Part shown: one piece after another, positions 35,457 to 44,807 of the stretch
How positions within the stretch are numbered: the first letter of the stretch is position 1
Layout: each line of letters starts with the position of its first letter
Assembly (NCBI GenBank): GCA_963742315.1
Contig: CAVULE010000007.1
Span: forward strand, 124,001-188,000
Origin: AV69 sp963742315
GTDB lineage: Bacteria; Verrucomicrobiota; Verrucomicrobiia; Chthoniobacterales; UBA10450
Reading direction: 5' to 3'
DNA length: 64,000 nucleotides
Notes under the pieces: generated by a model
The model's database searches: none
What the model was told of the DNA's origin: nothing
What the model saw: only the letters and a program-made list of their open reading frames with translations
Translations under genes and position numbers: made by a program

Positions 35457-38400
35457 CTAACTACAACCCTGGCTGGTGCCGCATTCGGTGCAAACGCCGC
35501 ATGCTCCGGCACGAATCACTTTGTCGCTCCCACAATGCGAGCAGACAATATCCATGAACATGTTGCCGAGCGCTTCTTTCACTCGGTCCGCGTGCGTGTA
35601 GCCAGTGGTGATTACTTTCGGGTTGCCTTCGCCAGGTGAATGGCTCGTGATCACGTCGATCAATTCTTTCTCGGCCGTCCGCGGCAATTCGGCGACGGGA
35701 CGATTGATCGCCTTCTTTTCCATCTCCGCGATTTCTTTCAGCGGAAACTCTGATTGCGCGCGGTTCGGCGAAGTCGCTTCCTTGTAACCTTTGATAAACT
35801 GGCAACCGAGATAGCGGAAAACATAGTCGGTGATGCTGGTGGCATTCCGAATATCGGGATTCTTGGTGAACCCGCTGGGTTCGAATCTTTGGTAAGCAAA
35901 TTTCTTCACCAGACTTTCCAGCGGCACGCCGTACTGCAAGGCAATCGATGTCAGCGTCCCGACGGTGTCCATTAAGCCGCCGATAGTGCTGCCTTCCTTC
36001 GACATCGTAATGAAGAGTTCCCCCGGTTGACCGTCTTCATACAATCCAATGGTGATGTAACCTTCGTGGCCCGCGATCTCGAACCGGTGCGTCAACGACA
36101 TCCGCGTGTCCGGCATACGGTGGCGGATTGGCTGATCCAGCCGGCTCCGCAGCATCGCGATTTCTTCTTCCAATTCGAGAATACGTTTCTGCAGTTCTTC
36201 CGGGTCGGCAATGACATCCATGGCGCCATCGAACGCTCCCATGTCGCGCGTTTTTCTGGTGTTGAGCGGAGCGGAACGCTTTGAACCATCGCGATAAATG
36301 GCGATCGACTTCAACCCGAGCCGCCATCCTTCCACGTAAGTGTTCATTATGTCGTCAACAGTCGCGTTCTCCGGCATGTTCACCGTTTTCGAGATTGCGC
36401 CGCTGAGGAAAGGCTGCGCCGCCGCCATCATTCGCAGATGGGCCATGTAATGAAGACTGCGTTCACCGAGGTGCGCGCGAAAGGCGCAATCAAAAATCGG
36501 GAGATGTTCTGCTCGTAAAGGCGTCGGATAAAGCCGGCCCGCCTCCGCTCTCCCGGCCAGAACCGCGCTGTGATCGGCGCCGGGCGTCGCATCCTCTATG
36601 GTATCGAAAAGATCGACGTGCTCGATGATATGCGCGATCTCATCTTCGGCGTAACCGAGATGTTCCAGCGCGGGTCGAATTGTTTGATTAACGATTTTTA
36701 GCATTCCGCCACCGGCCAGTAATTTGTACTTCACCAGCGCAATGTCCGGCTCGATCCCGGTCGTATCGCAATCCATCAGAAAACTGATGGTCCCGGTGGG
36801 CGCGAGCACAGTCACCTGAGCGTTGCGATAACCGTGACGTTTGCCCAGGTCCGCTGCGCGATCCCAGGCACGAGCAGCTTCCTTTTTTAAATAAGCAAAT
36901 TCCTCTGCATCCGGAATTTCCTCGACCGCGTTCCGATGCAGATCGATCACTTCCAGCATCGACGCGACATTATCTTTCGCCACCGGTTTACTCACCCCGC
37001 TGCAACGCGCCTCGCGATAACCCGGGAACGATCCCATCGTCTTCGCCAGTAACCCGCTTTGTTCATAAGCTTCGCCGGTCATGATCGCGGTGATCGCGCC
37101 ACAAAGTGCGCGACCTTCCACACTGTCGTAACCGTAGCCGTAACTCATGACGAGCGAGCCGAGGTTGGCGTAACCGAGCCCCAGCGTGCGAAAGATATGC
37201 GAATTCTCCGCGATCTCCTTGACCGGGTAGCTGGCGTTATCGACAATAATTTCCTGTGCAGTAATGAAAACGCGCACCGCCGCTTTGAAGCGTTCGACAT
37301 CAAACACGCCGTCCGCTTTTTTAAACTTCATCAGATTAAGCGAGGCCAGATTGCAGGCGGTGTTGTCGAGGAAGAGGTACTCCGAGCACGGATTAGTGGA
37401 ATTTTGCCGGCCTGTCCCTTTGCAGGTATGCCACTGGTGAATGGTGGAATCGAACTGCATCCCGGGATCGCCACAGATGTGAGTTCCTTCCGCGATTTTG
37501 CGAAGCAACGTGCGCGCATCTTTCCGTTCGCAGGGTGACCCATCACGCACCCTTCGGGTCCACCATTCGCGGTCTTCCAACGCTGCGTGCATGAAGTCGT
37601 CGCTCACCCGCACGCTCAGATTTTCGTTCTGATACATGACCGAGCCGTAGGCGTCCCCATTGTAACTGCCGTCGTATCCTTGCTCGATCAACGCCCAGGC
37701 TTTTTTCTCTTCCTTCCGTTTGGCATCGATGAATTCCTCGATGTCCGGATGCCAATCTTTCAGCGTATTCATCTTCGCGGCACGCCGGGTTTTGCCGCCG
37801 CTCTTCACCACGTTGGCGACCTGATCGTAAACTTTCAGGAACGAAAGTGGCCCGCTTGGTTTGCCGCCGCCGCTTAATTTCTCGCGCGTGCTGCGCAAGG
37901 TGGAAAGATCGCTCCCGGTCCCGCTTCCATATTTAAATAGCATCGCTTCGCTCGTCGCCAGCCGCATGATGTCTTCCATGGTGTCGTCCACCGATTGGAT
38001 GAAACAGGCACTGCCTTGCGGATACTCATATTGCGTCGCGGCGCGATCGGCCGTTCCCGTCTCGCGATTGTAAAAGTAATTGCCTTCGCCCGCGCCGTCG
38101 CCGATCCCGTATTGCTGATAAAGACCGACGTTGAACCAGACCGGTGAATTGAATGCGCCGTGTTGATTAAGGCAAAGCCAGGTCAGCTCATCGTAAAAAA
38201 GGTCCGCCATCTGCGCATCGGCGAAATAGCCGTCGAGCAATCCCCAATCTGCGATGGTGCGCGTAACCCGGTGAATCAACTGCCGGACCGACGTTTCCCG
38301 CCCGCCCTTTTCCGGATCAGTCCCGTTGGCGATGTCGCCGTAAAAATATTTTGAGACCGCGATCTTCGTCGCCAGCTCGCTCCAATCTGCCGGCACTTCG

Positions 38401-38627
38401 ATATTGTCCTGTTTAAAGATGATCTTGCCGCTGTCGTCGGTGATCTCGGCGGTGCGACGTTCCCATTCCACCTCGTCGAAGGGCGCGCATTTCCCATCGC
38501 TGAACACCCGCTTGAAATGCAAGCCAGCCCGTCGCGCTCCGGTATCGCGGCGGGTGCGTGCGCGTGCACGCCCTTTGCGTCCTTTGTTGAATTGCGATGC
38601 CGAAATACCTGGTTTCAATTGAATCAT
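35457..38627 (-). CDS. nrdJ: Vitamin B12-dependent ribonucleotide reductase (class II)
   Basis: This 1056-residue enzyme makes deoxyribonucleotides with adenosylcobalamin. The barrel carries the active-site stretches (FNSPVWFNVGLYQQYG, GSGTGSDLSTLRS, NPCSEYLFLDNTACNLASLNL, PTGTISFLMDCDTTGIEPD). The C-terminus ends in a zinc-ribbon-like CSHCG...CGVCTECG, the redox-tail region of the long NrdJ form. The start at 38627 (MIQLKPGIS) is preferred: the 25 residues of the longer reading (from 38702) run through the repeat array at 38652-38711 and look untranslated. No cobalamin riboswitch was recognised upstream. Confidence 0.93.
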   Translation of the reverse strand: MIQLKPGISASQFNKGRKGRARARTRRDTGARRAGLHFKRVFSDGKCAPFDEVEWERRTAEITDDSGKIIFKQDNIEVPADWSELATKIAVSKYFYGDIANGTDPEKGGRETSVRQLIHRVTRTIADWGLLDGYFADAQMADLFYDELTWLCLNQHGAFNSPVWFNVGLYQQYGIGDGAGEGNYFYNRETGTADRAATQYEYPQGSACFIQSVDDTMEDIMRLATSEAMLFKYGSGTGSDLSTLRSTREKLSGGGKPSGPLSFLKVYDQVANVVKSGGKTRRAAKMNTLKDWHPDIEEFIDAKRKEEKKAWALIEQGYDGSYNGDAYGSVMYQNENLSVRVSDDFMHAALEDREWWTRRVRDGSPCERKDARTLLRKIAEGTHICGDPGMQFDSTIHQWHTCKGTGRQNSTNPCSEYLFLDNTACNLASLNLMKFKKADGVFDVERFKAAVRVFITAQEIIVDNASYPVKEIAENSHIFRTLGLGYANLGSLVMSYGYGYDSVEGRALCGAITAIMTGEAYEQSGLLAKTMGSFPGYREARCSGVSKPVAKDNVASMLEVIDLHRNAVEEIPDAEEFAYLKKEAARAWDRAADLGKRHGYRNAQVTVLAPTGTISFLMDCDTTGIEPDIALVKYKLLAGGGMLKIVNQTIRPALEHLGYAEDEIAHIIEHVDLFDTIEDATPGADHSAVLAGRAEAGRLYPTPLRAEHLPIFDCAFRAHLGERSLHYMAHLRMMAAAQPFLSGAISKTVNMPENATVDDIMNTYVEGWRLGLKSIAIYRDGSKRSAPLNTRKTRDMGAFDGAMDVIADPEELQKRILELEEEIAMLRSRLDQPIRHRMPDTRMSLTHRFEIAGHEGYITIGLYEDGQPGELFITMSKEGSTIGGLMDTVGTLTSIALQYGVPLESLVKKFAYQRFEPSGFTKNPDIRNATSITDYVFRYLGCQFIKGYKEATSPNRAQSEFPLKEIAEMEKKAINRPVAELPRTAEKELIDVITSHSPGEGNPKVITTGYTHADRVKEALGNMFMDIVCSHCGSDKVIRAGACGVCTECGTSQGCS

Positions 38628-38651
38628 GGCGAGCGAGAACGGGTTAAAGTT

Positions 38652-38711
38652 GCGAATATATGCGAACAACAGTGAACAGCCCGGGCAAGAACCTGTGAAC
38701 AACGGCGAACA
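38652..38711. promoter_or_regulatory. Phased GYGAACA repeat array upstream of nrdJ (candidate operator)
   Basis: Five heptamers of the same sense are seen: GCGAATA 38652-38658, GCGAACA 38662-38668, GTGAACA 38672-38678, GTGAACA 38695-38701, GCGAACA 38705-38711. Neighbours within each group are 10 bp apart, one helical turn, and the two groups are about three turns apart. The array lies 25-84 bp upstream of the chosen nrdJ start. The regulator is unknown. Confidence 0.6.
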
Positions 38712-38916
38712 ACAAGTTATTGCGGGAGCTATCCTACGGACCTACAACATGCGGTAGAAATGCGCCCTTGCTCAAGTCTTTATTTGTAAATTTTTTTTGC
38801 CCGAGGCGGTAGCCATCGCTCATCGCCTTAATTCCCAATCTTTCGGGCATATCGCCACCATCATCTCAGTTTGCTTTGCCCGCGCCGCGTTCGATAATTA
38901 GCGCCGCAACTCCAGA

Positions 38917-39006
38917 GGAAGGGTGGCTGAGTCCGGTTTAAGGCACTCGACTCGAAATCGAGCGTGGGGCAACCCACCGTGGGTTCGAATCCCACCCCTT
39001 CCGCCA
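38917..39006 (+). tRNA. tRNA-Ser (anticodon CGA)
   Basis: The acceptor arm is GGAAGGG / CCCTTCC with CCA encoded. The anticodon stem CTCGA / TCGAG encloses the loop CTCGAAA, giving CGA. A long variable arm (class II) and the GGTTCGAAT T-loop complete the tRNA. It is 90 nt with CCA. Confidence 0.95.
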
Positions 39007-39076
39007 CCGATTTTATTGCACCGTTCCAAATGCAAAAATGACCCATCCAAAACTGGATGCTCGCGGCAATTTCTAG

Positions 39077-41041
39077 GTGATCACAGCTGAGCGGCAAAGG
39101 ACTGAGCCCGGCGAGGTAATCGTTACCGCGCTCGCGGGACTATTCTTCCTGATCTGCACCTGGACGTCCTATGCTCGCTGGGCGAATTTCCAGTATCGGT
39201 CCTTCGATCTGGCCTACTATGTCCAGGCGATCTGGCAGCTGATTCATGGGCGTCTGGACGTATCGGTCGAAAACGTTCCGCTGCTGGGCAACCACGTCGA
39301 ACCGATCGTTTTTCTTTTTGCTCCGCTCTTCGCAGTTTTTCGTCATCCGATGCTTTTTGTTATCGTACAGAATGCTGCGCTCGCGACCATGCCTCTGGTT
39401 GGCTACAACATCGCCAAGCGACTCGGACTCGATGGAAAACGTGCCTGTTTAGTGAGCGTCGCGCTTTTGCTCGCGCCAGCTGCGGGCTACATCGCCATTC
39501 ACGAGTTCCATCCCGAAGCTCTGGTTGCGCCCTTCCTTCTGTTAATGCTTCAGGCCTGGGTGGCGAAGTCGATCAGTCGCCATTGGCTCTGGTTCGTCGC
39601 TGTTTTGGCTTGTAAAGAAAACATGGCGCCGTTGCTGATCGTTTATTGTGCAACACAATGCGTCGTCGAACGCAGTCGCGGCCTAGCCGAATTGCGTCGT
39701 TGGTTTCTCTGGCCGATGGGCCTGGCTCTGATCTGGTTCGTGTTGTGCGCCTACGTAATCACGCCGGCGCTGAATTCCGGTAACATAGATTACGTTGCCT
39801 TGTATGATCAGTTGGGCACGTCGCCAGAAAATATCCTGATCAACGCTATCGTCCGACCACAACTAATTGGAAGAGCGCTTCTGCAATCTCTCACGCATGG
39901 AAACCTAGTTTGGGGGCTGCTCCTTCCGTTTCTCTGCCTGCCGTTGCTAAGGCCACGCTGGATCGTTATCGCCGCGCCAATTCTTCTACAACATCTCCTT
40001 TCCTGGCGCTCGTCGGAATGGATGATTTACTTTCATTACGCCGCGCCGCTCCTTCCTCTCTTCTGGATCGCATCGGTCGAAGCAATCGCAGCTTTCGATC
40101 AAAGGATACATGTTCCTTCGTTCGTTTCGCGCGCAGCCGCATGGCTGGTCATTATCGGCTGTCTCGTCGCCCAGATTTGGATCGGGCCGGTCTCGCGCAT
40201 CGTCACTACGACTGCGGATTGGTTTGAAGCAGGTCAAGATCGCGCGCGCAAGAACGCTTTCATAGCCCAAATTCCGCCAGCCAGCAGCGTGGTGGCCCCG
40301 CTGCCCTACCTCTCTCATCTTGCGATGCGTGAGAAATTGTACTCGCTTCACTATATTCTGAAGGGTCTCAAGACTCTGGGCCGATCATCCTACCAGCCGC
40401 CATCGGCAACGGATTTTGTGCTGATTGATTACCGTGACTCGGCCACCTTCGATCCGGGCGCGGGCTTTTATCATCCTACCATGAAAACAGTCGAGGGCCG
40501 GATCATCCCGTCGAGTGATCGGCTGCTACACGATTTTCTGAAAGGGGCAGTTTGGACTGCGGATGAGCAAGATGAACTTACGCTGCTGCAGAATTTGGGG
40601 AACCGAAAAACGCCTGTCGGTGAACAATCCTCACTCGAGAACGAGCGCGGCGTATTCTCAATCGGTGCGACCCGACTCATAAGTATCGCAACGGCAGGCG
40701 AGGTCGTTTCTCGATCCCGGCCGCTGGAAGTTCAGTTACGCTGGAAATTCCAAGGCAAGCGCGACGTTTTTCCGTGGATGCTTCTCAGGTTATCGCGCGA
40801 AAAAGCGCAAGTCGCGCTTTTGGTGAAAGGTTTATGCGCTCCTGAGGCAACCGAGGGAATTTACACGGAGACTTGGCGCGTCGTGACAGCGGAACATTTG
40901 CTTCCGGGTGATTACTCTCTTGAAGCTCTCTTTGTCGATAACAGCAAGCGCGCCTGGTTTGAAACCAACCGTAGTGGCGGCGGCGAATCGACCTTATTGT
41001 CCGCCCCGGTTTCGCTGGGTTATATTAAGGTGGAAAGGTAA
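39077..41041 (+). CDS. DUF2079-type polytopic membrane protein
   Basis: The 654-residue GTG-start protein has a membrane domain with the DUF2079 marks YRSFDLAYYVQAIWQL and LLGNHVEPIVFLFAPLF near the N-terminus and ten or more helices up to about residue 365. A soluble C-terminal part of some 270 residues contains beta-rich stretches. DUF2079 proteins are related to GT-C glycosyltransferases by fold. It starts about 70 bp downstream of tRNA-Ser as a single gene. Function not known. Confidence 0.78.
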   Translation: MITAERQRTEPGEVIVTALAGLFFLICTWTSYARWANFQYRSFDLAYYVQAIWQLIHGRLDVSVENVPLLGNHVEPIVFLFAPLFAVFRHPMLFVIVQNAALATMPLVGYNIAKRLGLDGKRACLVSVALLLAPAAGYIAIHEFHPEALVAPFLLLMLQAWVAKSISRHWLWFVAVLACKENMAPLLIVYCATQCVVERSRGLAELRRWFLWPMGLALIWFVLCAYVITPALNSGNIDYVALYDQLGTSPENILINAIVRPQLIGRALLQSLTHGNLVWGLLLPFLCLPLLRPRWIVIAAPILLQHLLSWRSSEWMIYFHYAAPLLPLFWIASVEAIAAFDQRIHVPSFVSRAAAWLVIIGCLVAQIWIGPVSRIVTTTADWFEAGQDRARKNAFIAQIPPASSVVAPLPYLSHLAMREKLYSLHYILKGLKTLGRSSYQPPSATDFVLIDYRDSATFDPGAGFYHPTMKTVEGRIIPSSDRLLHDFLKGAVWTADEQDELTLLQNLGNRKTPVGEQSSLENERGVFSIGATRLISIATAGEVVSRSRPLEVQLRWKFQGKRDVFPWMLLRLSREKAQVALLVKGLCAPEATEGIYTETWRVVTAEHLLPGDYSLEALFVDNSKRAWFETNRSGGGESTLLSAPVSLGYIKVER

Positions 41042-41193
41042 GAATCGGCAGAGCCTCAAGTACTTCGCCTCCATCCCGTTTAAAGCATAAGCGCGAACTT
41101 TCCACCCCAAACTCCTGTGACAGAACAGCTCAAGCCATTTTGCGGCGAAGCATCTTGTCTTCTGGCACCCCCAGTGCTTATAATGGGTTCTCG

Positions 41194-41886
41194 ATGATTC
41201 AGGCGAATTGTCGAGCGCGGTTTACCGCAGCGGATTTTGATTTTGTCGTGCACACTCTGGCACGCTCTCAATCCGAATCCGTCTCCCTGGTCGATCTTCT
41301 GGCCGATTCCGAGACCCGCGATTCCGTTCTCGATTCCCCGCGCCTGGTGGAGGCCATTCTTTGCAATGATGGCCAGCTGCGCATTTCGTCCCAATTCTAC
41401 TTCTATGTGCTGGCGCGATACGTCTTGCGTGATGCCGGAATCTGCGATCGCAAACTGTGCGATTACGTCGGTTCCCTGCTCGAGAATTTCTCTCGCGCGC
41501 ATCTCCTGCGCGGCCCACAGGTCGAGGCCGACGAATCGCCGCGCCAATATCTCTCTGATATGTTAATCGCGCTTTCCCGCGCCACACAGGACGAAGCGTT
41601 TTTGTTGCGCGCCCACGTCGGGAATTACTCGCTCTTCATCAGTGGGATTTTTCATGAGAACACCCAACGGCGCAGCCTGCGCGGTGCCCCTGACATCGGC
41701 TTTTATGAAAATATAGGACGGCGCAATTATCACCTCGTCGCTTCTCACGCGACCGCCAGGCGCTGTGAACTTAACGATGTTTATGCTGAGCTGGCCGATC
41801 GTTTTCGCGATGTCCGGCTCGCGCTCAATCAACTGGCCGATCGTTTGCTCAATCTAGATGAAGGCGACCGGCCAACGCTGATATGA
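41194..41886 (+). CDS. Unknown protein A of a coupled two-gene unit
   Basis: This 230-residue soluble, mostly helical protein has no signal peptide. The stretch QFYFYVLARYVLRDAGICDRKLCDYVGSLL and the near-C-terminal GRRNYHLVASHATARRCEL look conserved in character, but I recognise no domain. The start at 41194 (MIQANCRARFT) is preferred over 41140, whose 18 extra residues are Ser/Arg-rich. Its stop overlaps protein B's start (ATGA), so the two proteins probably work together, perhaps as a complex. Confidence 0.62.
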   Translation: MIQANCRARFTAADFDFVVHTLARSQSESVSLVDLLADSETRDSVLDSPRLVEAILCNDGQLRISSQFYFYVLARYVLRDAGICDRKLCDYVGSLLENFSRAHLLRGPQVEADESPRQYLSDMLIALSRATQDEAFLLRAHVGNYSLFISGIFHENTQRRSLRGAPDIGFYENIGRRNYHLVASHATARRCELNDVYAELADRFRDVRLALNQLADRLLNLDEGDRPTLI

Positions 41887-42581
41887 ACGAAACCCTCTTC
41901 AGCCAAATCCAGCGGCTGCTTGAACGGACCTACGCCCAGGTCGGGATTAATCTCGAAGATTGCATCATTGATCGGGCCCGTTCCGTTCACCTCAGCAAAT
42001 TGGCCGGCGCTTCCGCCCGCGAATTGAACGAAATCGCACGCACTTTTCTTCGGCACGCCGGCGATCAGCTTTACGTCGGGATCTACTATTCGCGCTGGCT
42101 GATCGATCAGCTTGAACGCCATGACCCGCGCAGCGGATTGAGCGATTCCAACATTCGCTCCCTGATCGTTTTCGTGGAGGAATTAAATCATGCGCTCCAC
42201 GCCGCGCTCCAGTTCAAGAACGGCCAGCGCCGAATCGCCTCCGAAGAATTTGCGCGCGATCTCGAGCTCCAAGCGCAGGTCGATACCTATCTCGTCCTCC
42301 TCTTGTTTGTCGCTTTCTTTCGCAAAACTCAGCGCGTTTCCCGGACCGATCGTCGCTGGTTGCGTTTTCATCTTTTTAGCCGGCAATGTCCGGATGCATT
42401 CCGCGATGAAAATTTGCGCGGTCGCTATCTCGAAACTGGCGAGCTGGCCGCCAGCTACACCCAGTATCTCGATACCCTCAACGGTGTCCGGCGGCTTGAT
42501 GAGATCCGCAAATTTCGGTCCCTCGATTATTCCGCCAAAAAAGCGCACATCTTCGCGTTGATGGAGCGAACCGCGACCTGA
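41883..42581 (+). CDS. Unknown protein B of a coupled two-gene unit
   Basis: This 232-residue protein is helical. It includes a long helix with FVEELNHALHAALQ, whose Glu/Glu/His spacing recalls metal-binding helices of ferritin-like proteins, and a hydrophobic stretch TYLVLLLFVAFF (about residues 135-146) that could be a buried helix or a membrane segment. A charged C-terminus follows. It is translated with protein A (4 bp overlap). No family was recognised, and the ferritin-like hint is weak. Confidence 0.6.
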   Translation: MNETLFSQIQRLLERTYAQVGINLEDCIIDRARSVHLSKLAGASARELNEIARTFLRHAGDQLYVGIYYSRWLIDQLERHDPRSGLSDSNIRSLIVFVEELNHALHAALQFKNGQRRIASEEFARDLELQAQVDTYLVLLLFVAFFRKTQRVSRTDRRWLRFHLFSRQCPDAFRDENLRGRYLETGELAASYTQYLDTLNGVRRLDEIRKFRSLDYSAKKAHIFALMERTAT

Positions 42582-42589
42582 TTTCAAAG

Positions 42590-42698
42590 GTCATCCCGAA
42601 CCACCGCGTTAGACCTCTTTGGTGTCACGGCGAGGGATCCCCGTTGGGGTTAGTTTTAAGGTCTCGCGGCGGAATCCCTCGACTGTGCTCGGGATGAC
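42590..42698. repeat. Palindromic repeat, family A, intergenic copy
   Basis: It begins GTCATCCCGAA and ends GCTCGGGATGAC, with internal GAGGGATCCC and GGAATCCCTC, as in the uvrA copy. It lies 9 bp after the stop of the preceding gene and could help end transcription. Length is 109 bp. Confidence 0.78.
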
Positions 42699-42759
42699 CG
42701 CTTCTGCCATCGCTTTGTTATTTCATTGATATTTTCTGTCAGGTAAAACACTACACACT

Positions 42760-43815
42760 ATGTCCTACGCAATCTTGTCAGGCAGCGTCCGTAAGGCGGT
42801 TGTCCTAGGTGCGGTTGGGGCCGTAATTCTCGTAGCCGGAAATCCAATCGGTGCCGCGCCTCCACCAACCCAGGTTCCGAATTCTCCGGCGTCGGAGGTA
42901 CCGTCGGGGTTCGTGGTGTTGACCCAGTCGGTGAAGGTAAAAATCGCCTATGGTGAGACCGTTTTGCCAGTCGGAATGAAACTTCCGGTAGTCTCGAGTG
43001 ATGCCGCTTCCGTCCGGGTAAAGTATATGGGCGAGGTGCAGACGATCCCAATTGCGGCCGCTCGGTTTGACGGCTCTGCGGCCGAGAGAGCGGGTGCCGA
43101 CCCTCCCGCAACTCCGCCAATTGTTCCAACCAAGCCCGCAGCGATTCCTCCCAATACGCCTGACACACAGCTGCAAGTTTCGCTCCAGCCGGGCTACGAC
43201 TCTCGCATGCAAGGCGGCGACATCGGCATGCGAGAATTGCAATTACTTTTGTCGTCACACTGTAGTGAAGGGGTAGATCTGAGTGGCGCCGGCACAAAAA
43301 TCTACAACGGCATTACCTATCTGATGGATTCTGAACAAGCTGCCACCAATCTCGGTCTCGCGCGCAGCGTTCCCTCAAGAGTACCGGTGGCGGCGCCCGG
43401 TTTCCCGAAAAACTCGCTCTATTATATAGGATATGACGGTGCCTTCGAAGGACGCTTTAATCGCCTCTATCTGGTGACCGACATCGCCAACAAAGTCGTC
43501 GCCATTCAGCTCGTTGACGAACATCCGAAAGGCCGCTGGAAATCTGCCGCTGCACTGGCAGCGGCTACCTGGAGCACTTACAATTTCATTAACGCACGAA
43601 TGCGAGCCAGCGATACCGCGCGCGTGCAGGCCGTGTCAAAACGGCAGGGCAATATCGTCGTGATCGACACTCAGGTGTTTCAGCGCGTTCGGACGAGAGT
43701 CGGCCGAACGAACGTTGATCGCTACGAGGAGCAGGAAAACGCGAAACTACTCATTCCGACTCCATTCGCTCGCATCATTCTTCATTGCGCCCAGGTCGGG
43801 CTATCGAAGACGTGA
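42760..43815 (+). CDS. Exported hypothetical protein, SH3-like N-terminal segment
   Basis: The 351-residue protein has a signal peptide (residues ~10-32, LGAVGAVILVAGNPIGAA). A short beta-rich region (VVLTQSVKVKIAYGETVLPVGMKLPVVSS) looks like a small SH3-type fold. A Pro-rich linker (about 108-130) joins it to a C-terminal ~210-residue part of mixed fold with LYYIGYDGAFEGRFNRLYLVTDIANKVVAIQLVDE. No enzyme motif is visible. Its 5' side carries the family A repeat at 42590-42698. Confidence 0.65.
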   Translation: MSYAILSGSVRKAVVLGAVGAVILVAGNPIGAAPPPTQVPNSPASEVPSGFVVLTQSVKVKIAYGETVLPVGMKLPVVSSDAASVRVKYMGEVQTIPIAAARFDGSAAERAGADPPATPPIVPTKPAAIPPNTPDTQLQVSLQPGYDSRMQGGDIGMRELQLLLSSHCSEGVDLSGAGTKIYNGITYLMDSEQAATNLGLARSVPSRVPVAAPGFPKNSLYYIGYDGAFEGRFNRLYLVTDIANKVVAIQLVDEHPKGRWKSAAALAAATWSTYNFINARMRASDTARVQAVSKRQGNIVVIDTQVFQRVRTRVGRTNVDRYEEQENAKLLIPTPFARIILHCAQVGLSKT

Positions 43816-43948
43816 CTTCCGGAATGGAGGAGTGGAGTGCCGGAGTGTGGAGTGATGTGAAAGATGCTCAAAAAGTCCACTACTCCTCTAGTCCACTGAT
43901 TTGCGGTTTCCATTTGTGAACACGATTGCTTTCCGCTAAACATCAGCC

Positions 43949-44797
43949 GTGTTCAGTTTGACCATGCTCGGCAGCGGCAGCGCCGGGAATAGCACTCTCG
44001 TTTCCACCAGTCATTGCCACATTTTGATCGATGGCGGACTGAGCGCGCGCCAGATCGTCGTCCGGCTTGAGCAATGTGGCGTCGCCCCCGAGCAACTCGA
44101 CGGTTTGCTTCTTACACATGAGCATGGCGATCACGTTTGCGGGTTGGAAGTGCTTTGCCGGAAATTTGCCATTCCAATTTATTGCAACGCGCAAACGGCC
44201 GACGCCATTCGTTGCATCGGGCTGGGCGAGCACAAAAACTGGCGAATCTTTCGCACCGGAGCGGAATTCACGATCTGCGATATCTTGGTCCAAACCTTTC
44301 CCGTCCCACACGATGCGGTCGAGCCAATCGGCTACGCTTTCCATGCCGGCAATCGCGGTCTCGGCTTCATCACCGACCTCGGGCATCCCACCAAGATGTT
44401 AATCGAACGGCTGCGCGAAGTACACACTCTGGTCATCGAAACCAACCACGACGAAAAACTTTTGCAGAACGATCCGCATCGACCATGGCCGGTGAAACAA
44501 CGGATCATGTCGCGCCACGGTCATCTTTCCAACGCGGCAGCCGCTAGTGTGATCGAACAACTGTTGCCGGGAAAAATTGAGCGCGTCGTCCTGGGCCATC
44601 TTTCGCGCGACTGTAATAGACCCGAGCTGGCTACGGCTGCGGTGCGCTCACAGATGGAACGAGTAGCCCGCGCTGACCTGGAAATTTTTTGCGCTCTGCA
44701 AGACGCCATCAGCCCGCGGTTTCACATCGGCGAAACATTGCGCGGCGATTTTCAACCTACCTTCGAAAGCGCGCTATTTAATACTGCGGCGCTCTAG
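43949..44797 (+). CDS. MBL-fold metallohydrolase, YycJ/WalJ type
   Basis: This 282-residue metallo-beta-lactamase-fold protein begins LTMLGSGSAGNSTLV, has the metal motif THEHGDHVCGLE, a further Asp/His pair (ITDLGHPTK, ETNHDE) and the terminal VVLGHLSRDCNRPE. These match the YycJ group, which includes nuclease-like hydrolases. The start codon is GTG at 43949. It stands alone before a GNAT gene. A damaged duplicate of its last ~25 codons sits 0.7 kb downstream. Confidence 0.85.
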   Translation: MFSLTMLGSGSAGNSTLVSTSHCHILIDGGLSARQIVVRLEQCGVAPEQLDGLLLTHEHGDHVCGLEVLCRKFAIPIYCNAQTADAIRCIGLGEHKNWRIFRTGAEFTICDILVQTFPVPHDAVEPIGYAFHAGNRGLGFITDLGHPTKMLIERLREVHTLVIETNHDEKLLQNDPHRPWPVKQRIMSRHGHLSNAAAASVIEQLLPGKIERVVLGHLSRDCNRPELATAAVRSQMERVARADLEIFCALQDAISPRFHIGETLRGDFQPTFESALFNTAAL

Positions 44798-44807
44798 CCG
44801 CGGTCCG

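Noticed and set aside
38652..38711. Reading the GYGAACA array as a LexA box
   Set aside because: Spacing of 10 bp does not match known direct-repeat LexA sites (GTTC-N7-GTTC), and uvrA in the same window lacks it; kept only as an unnamed operator.
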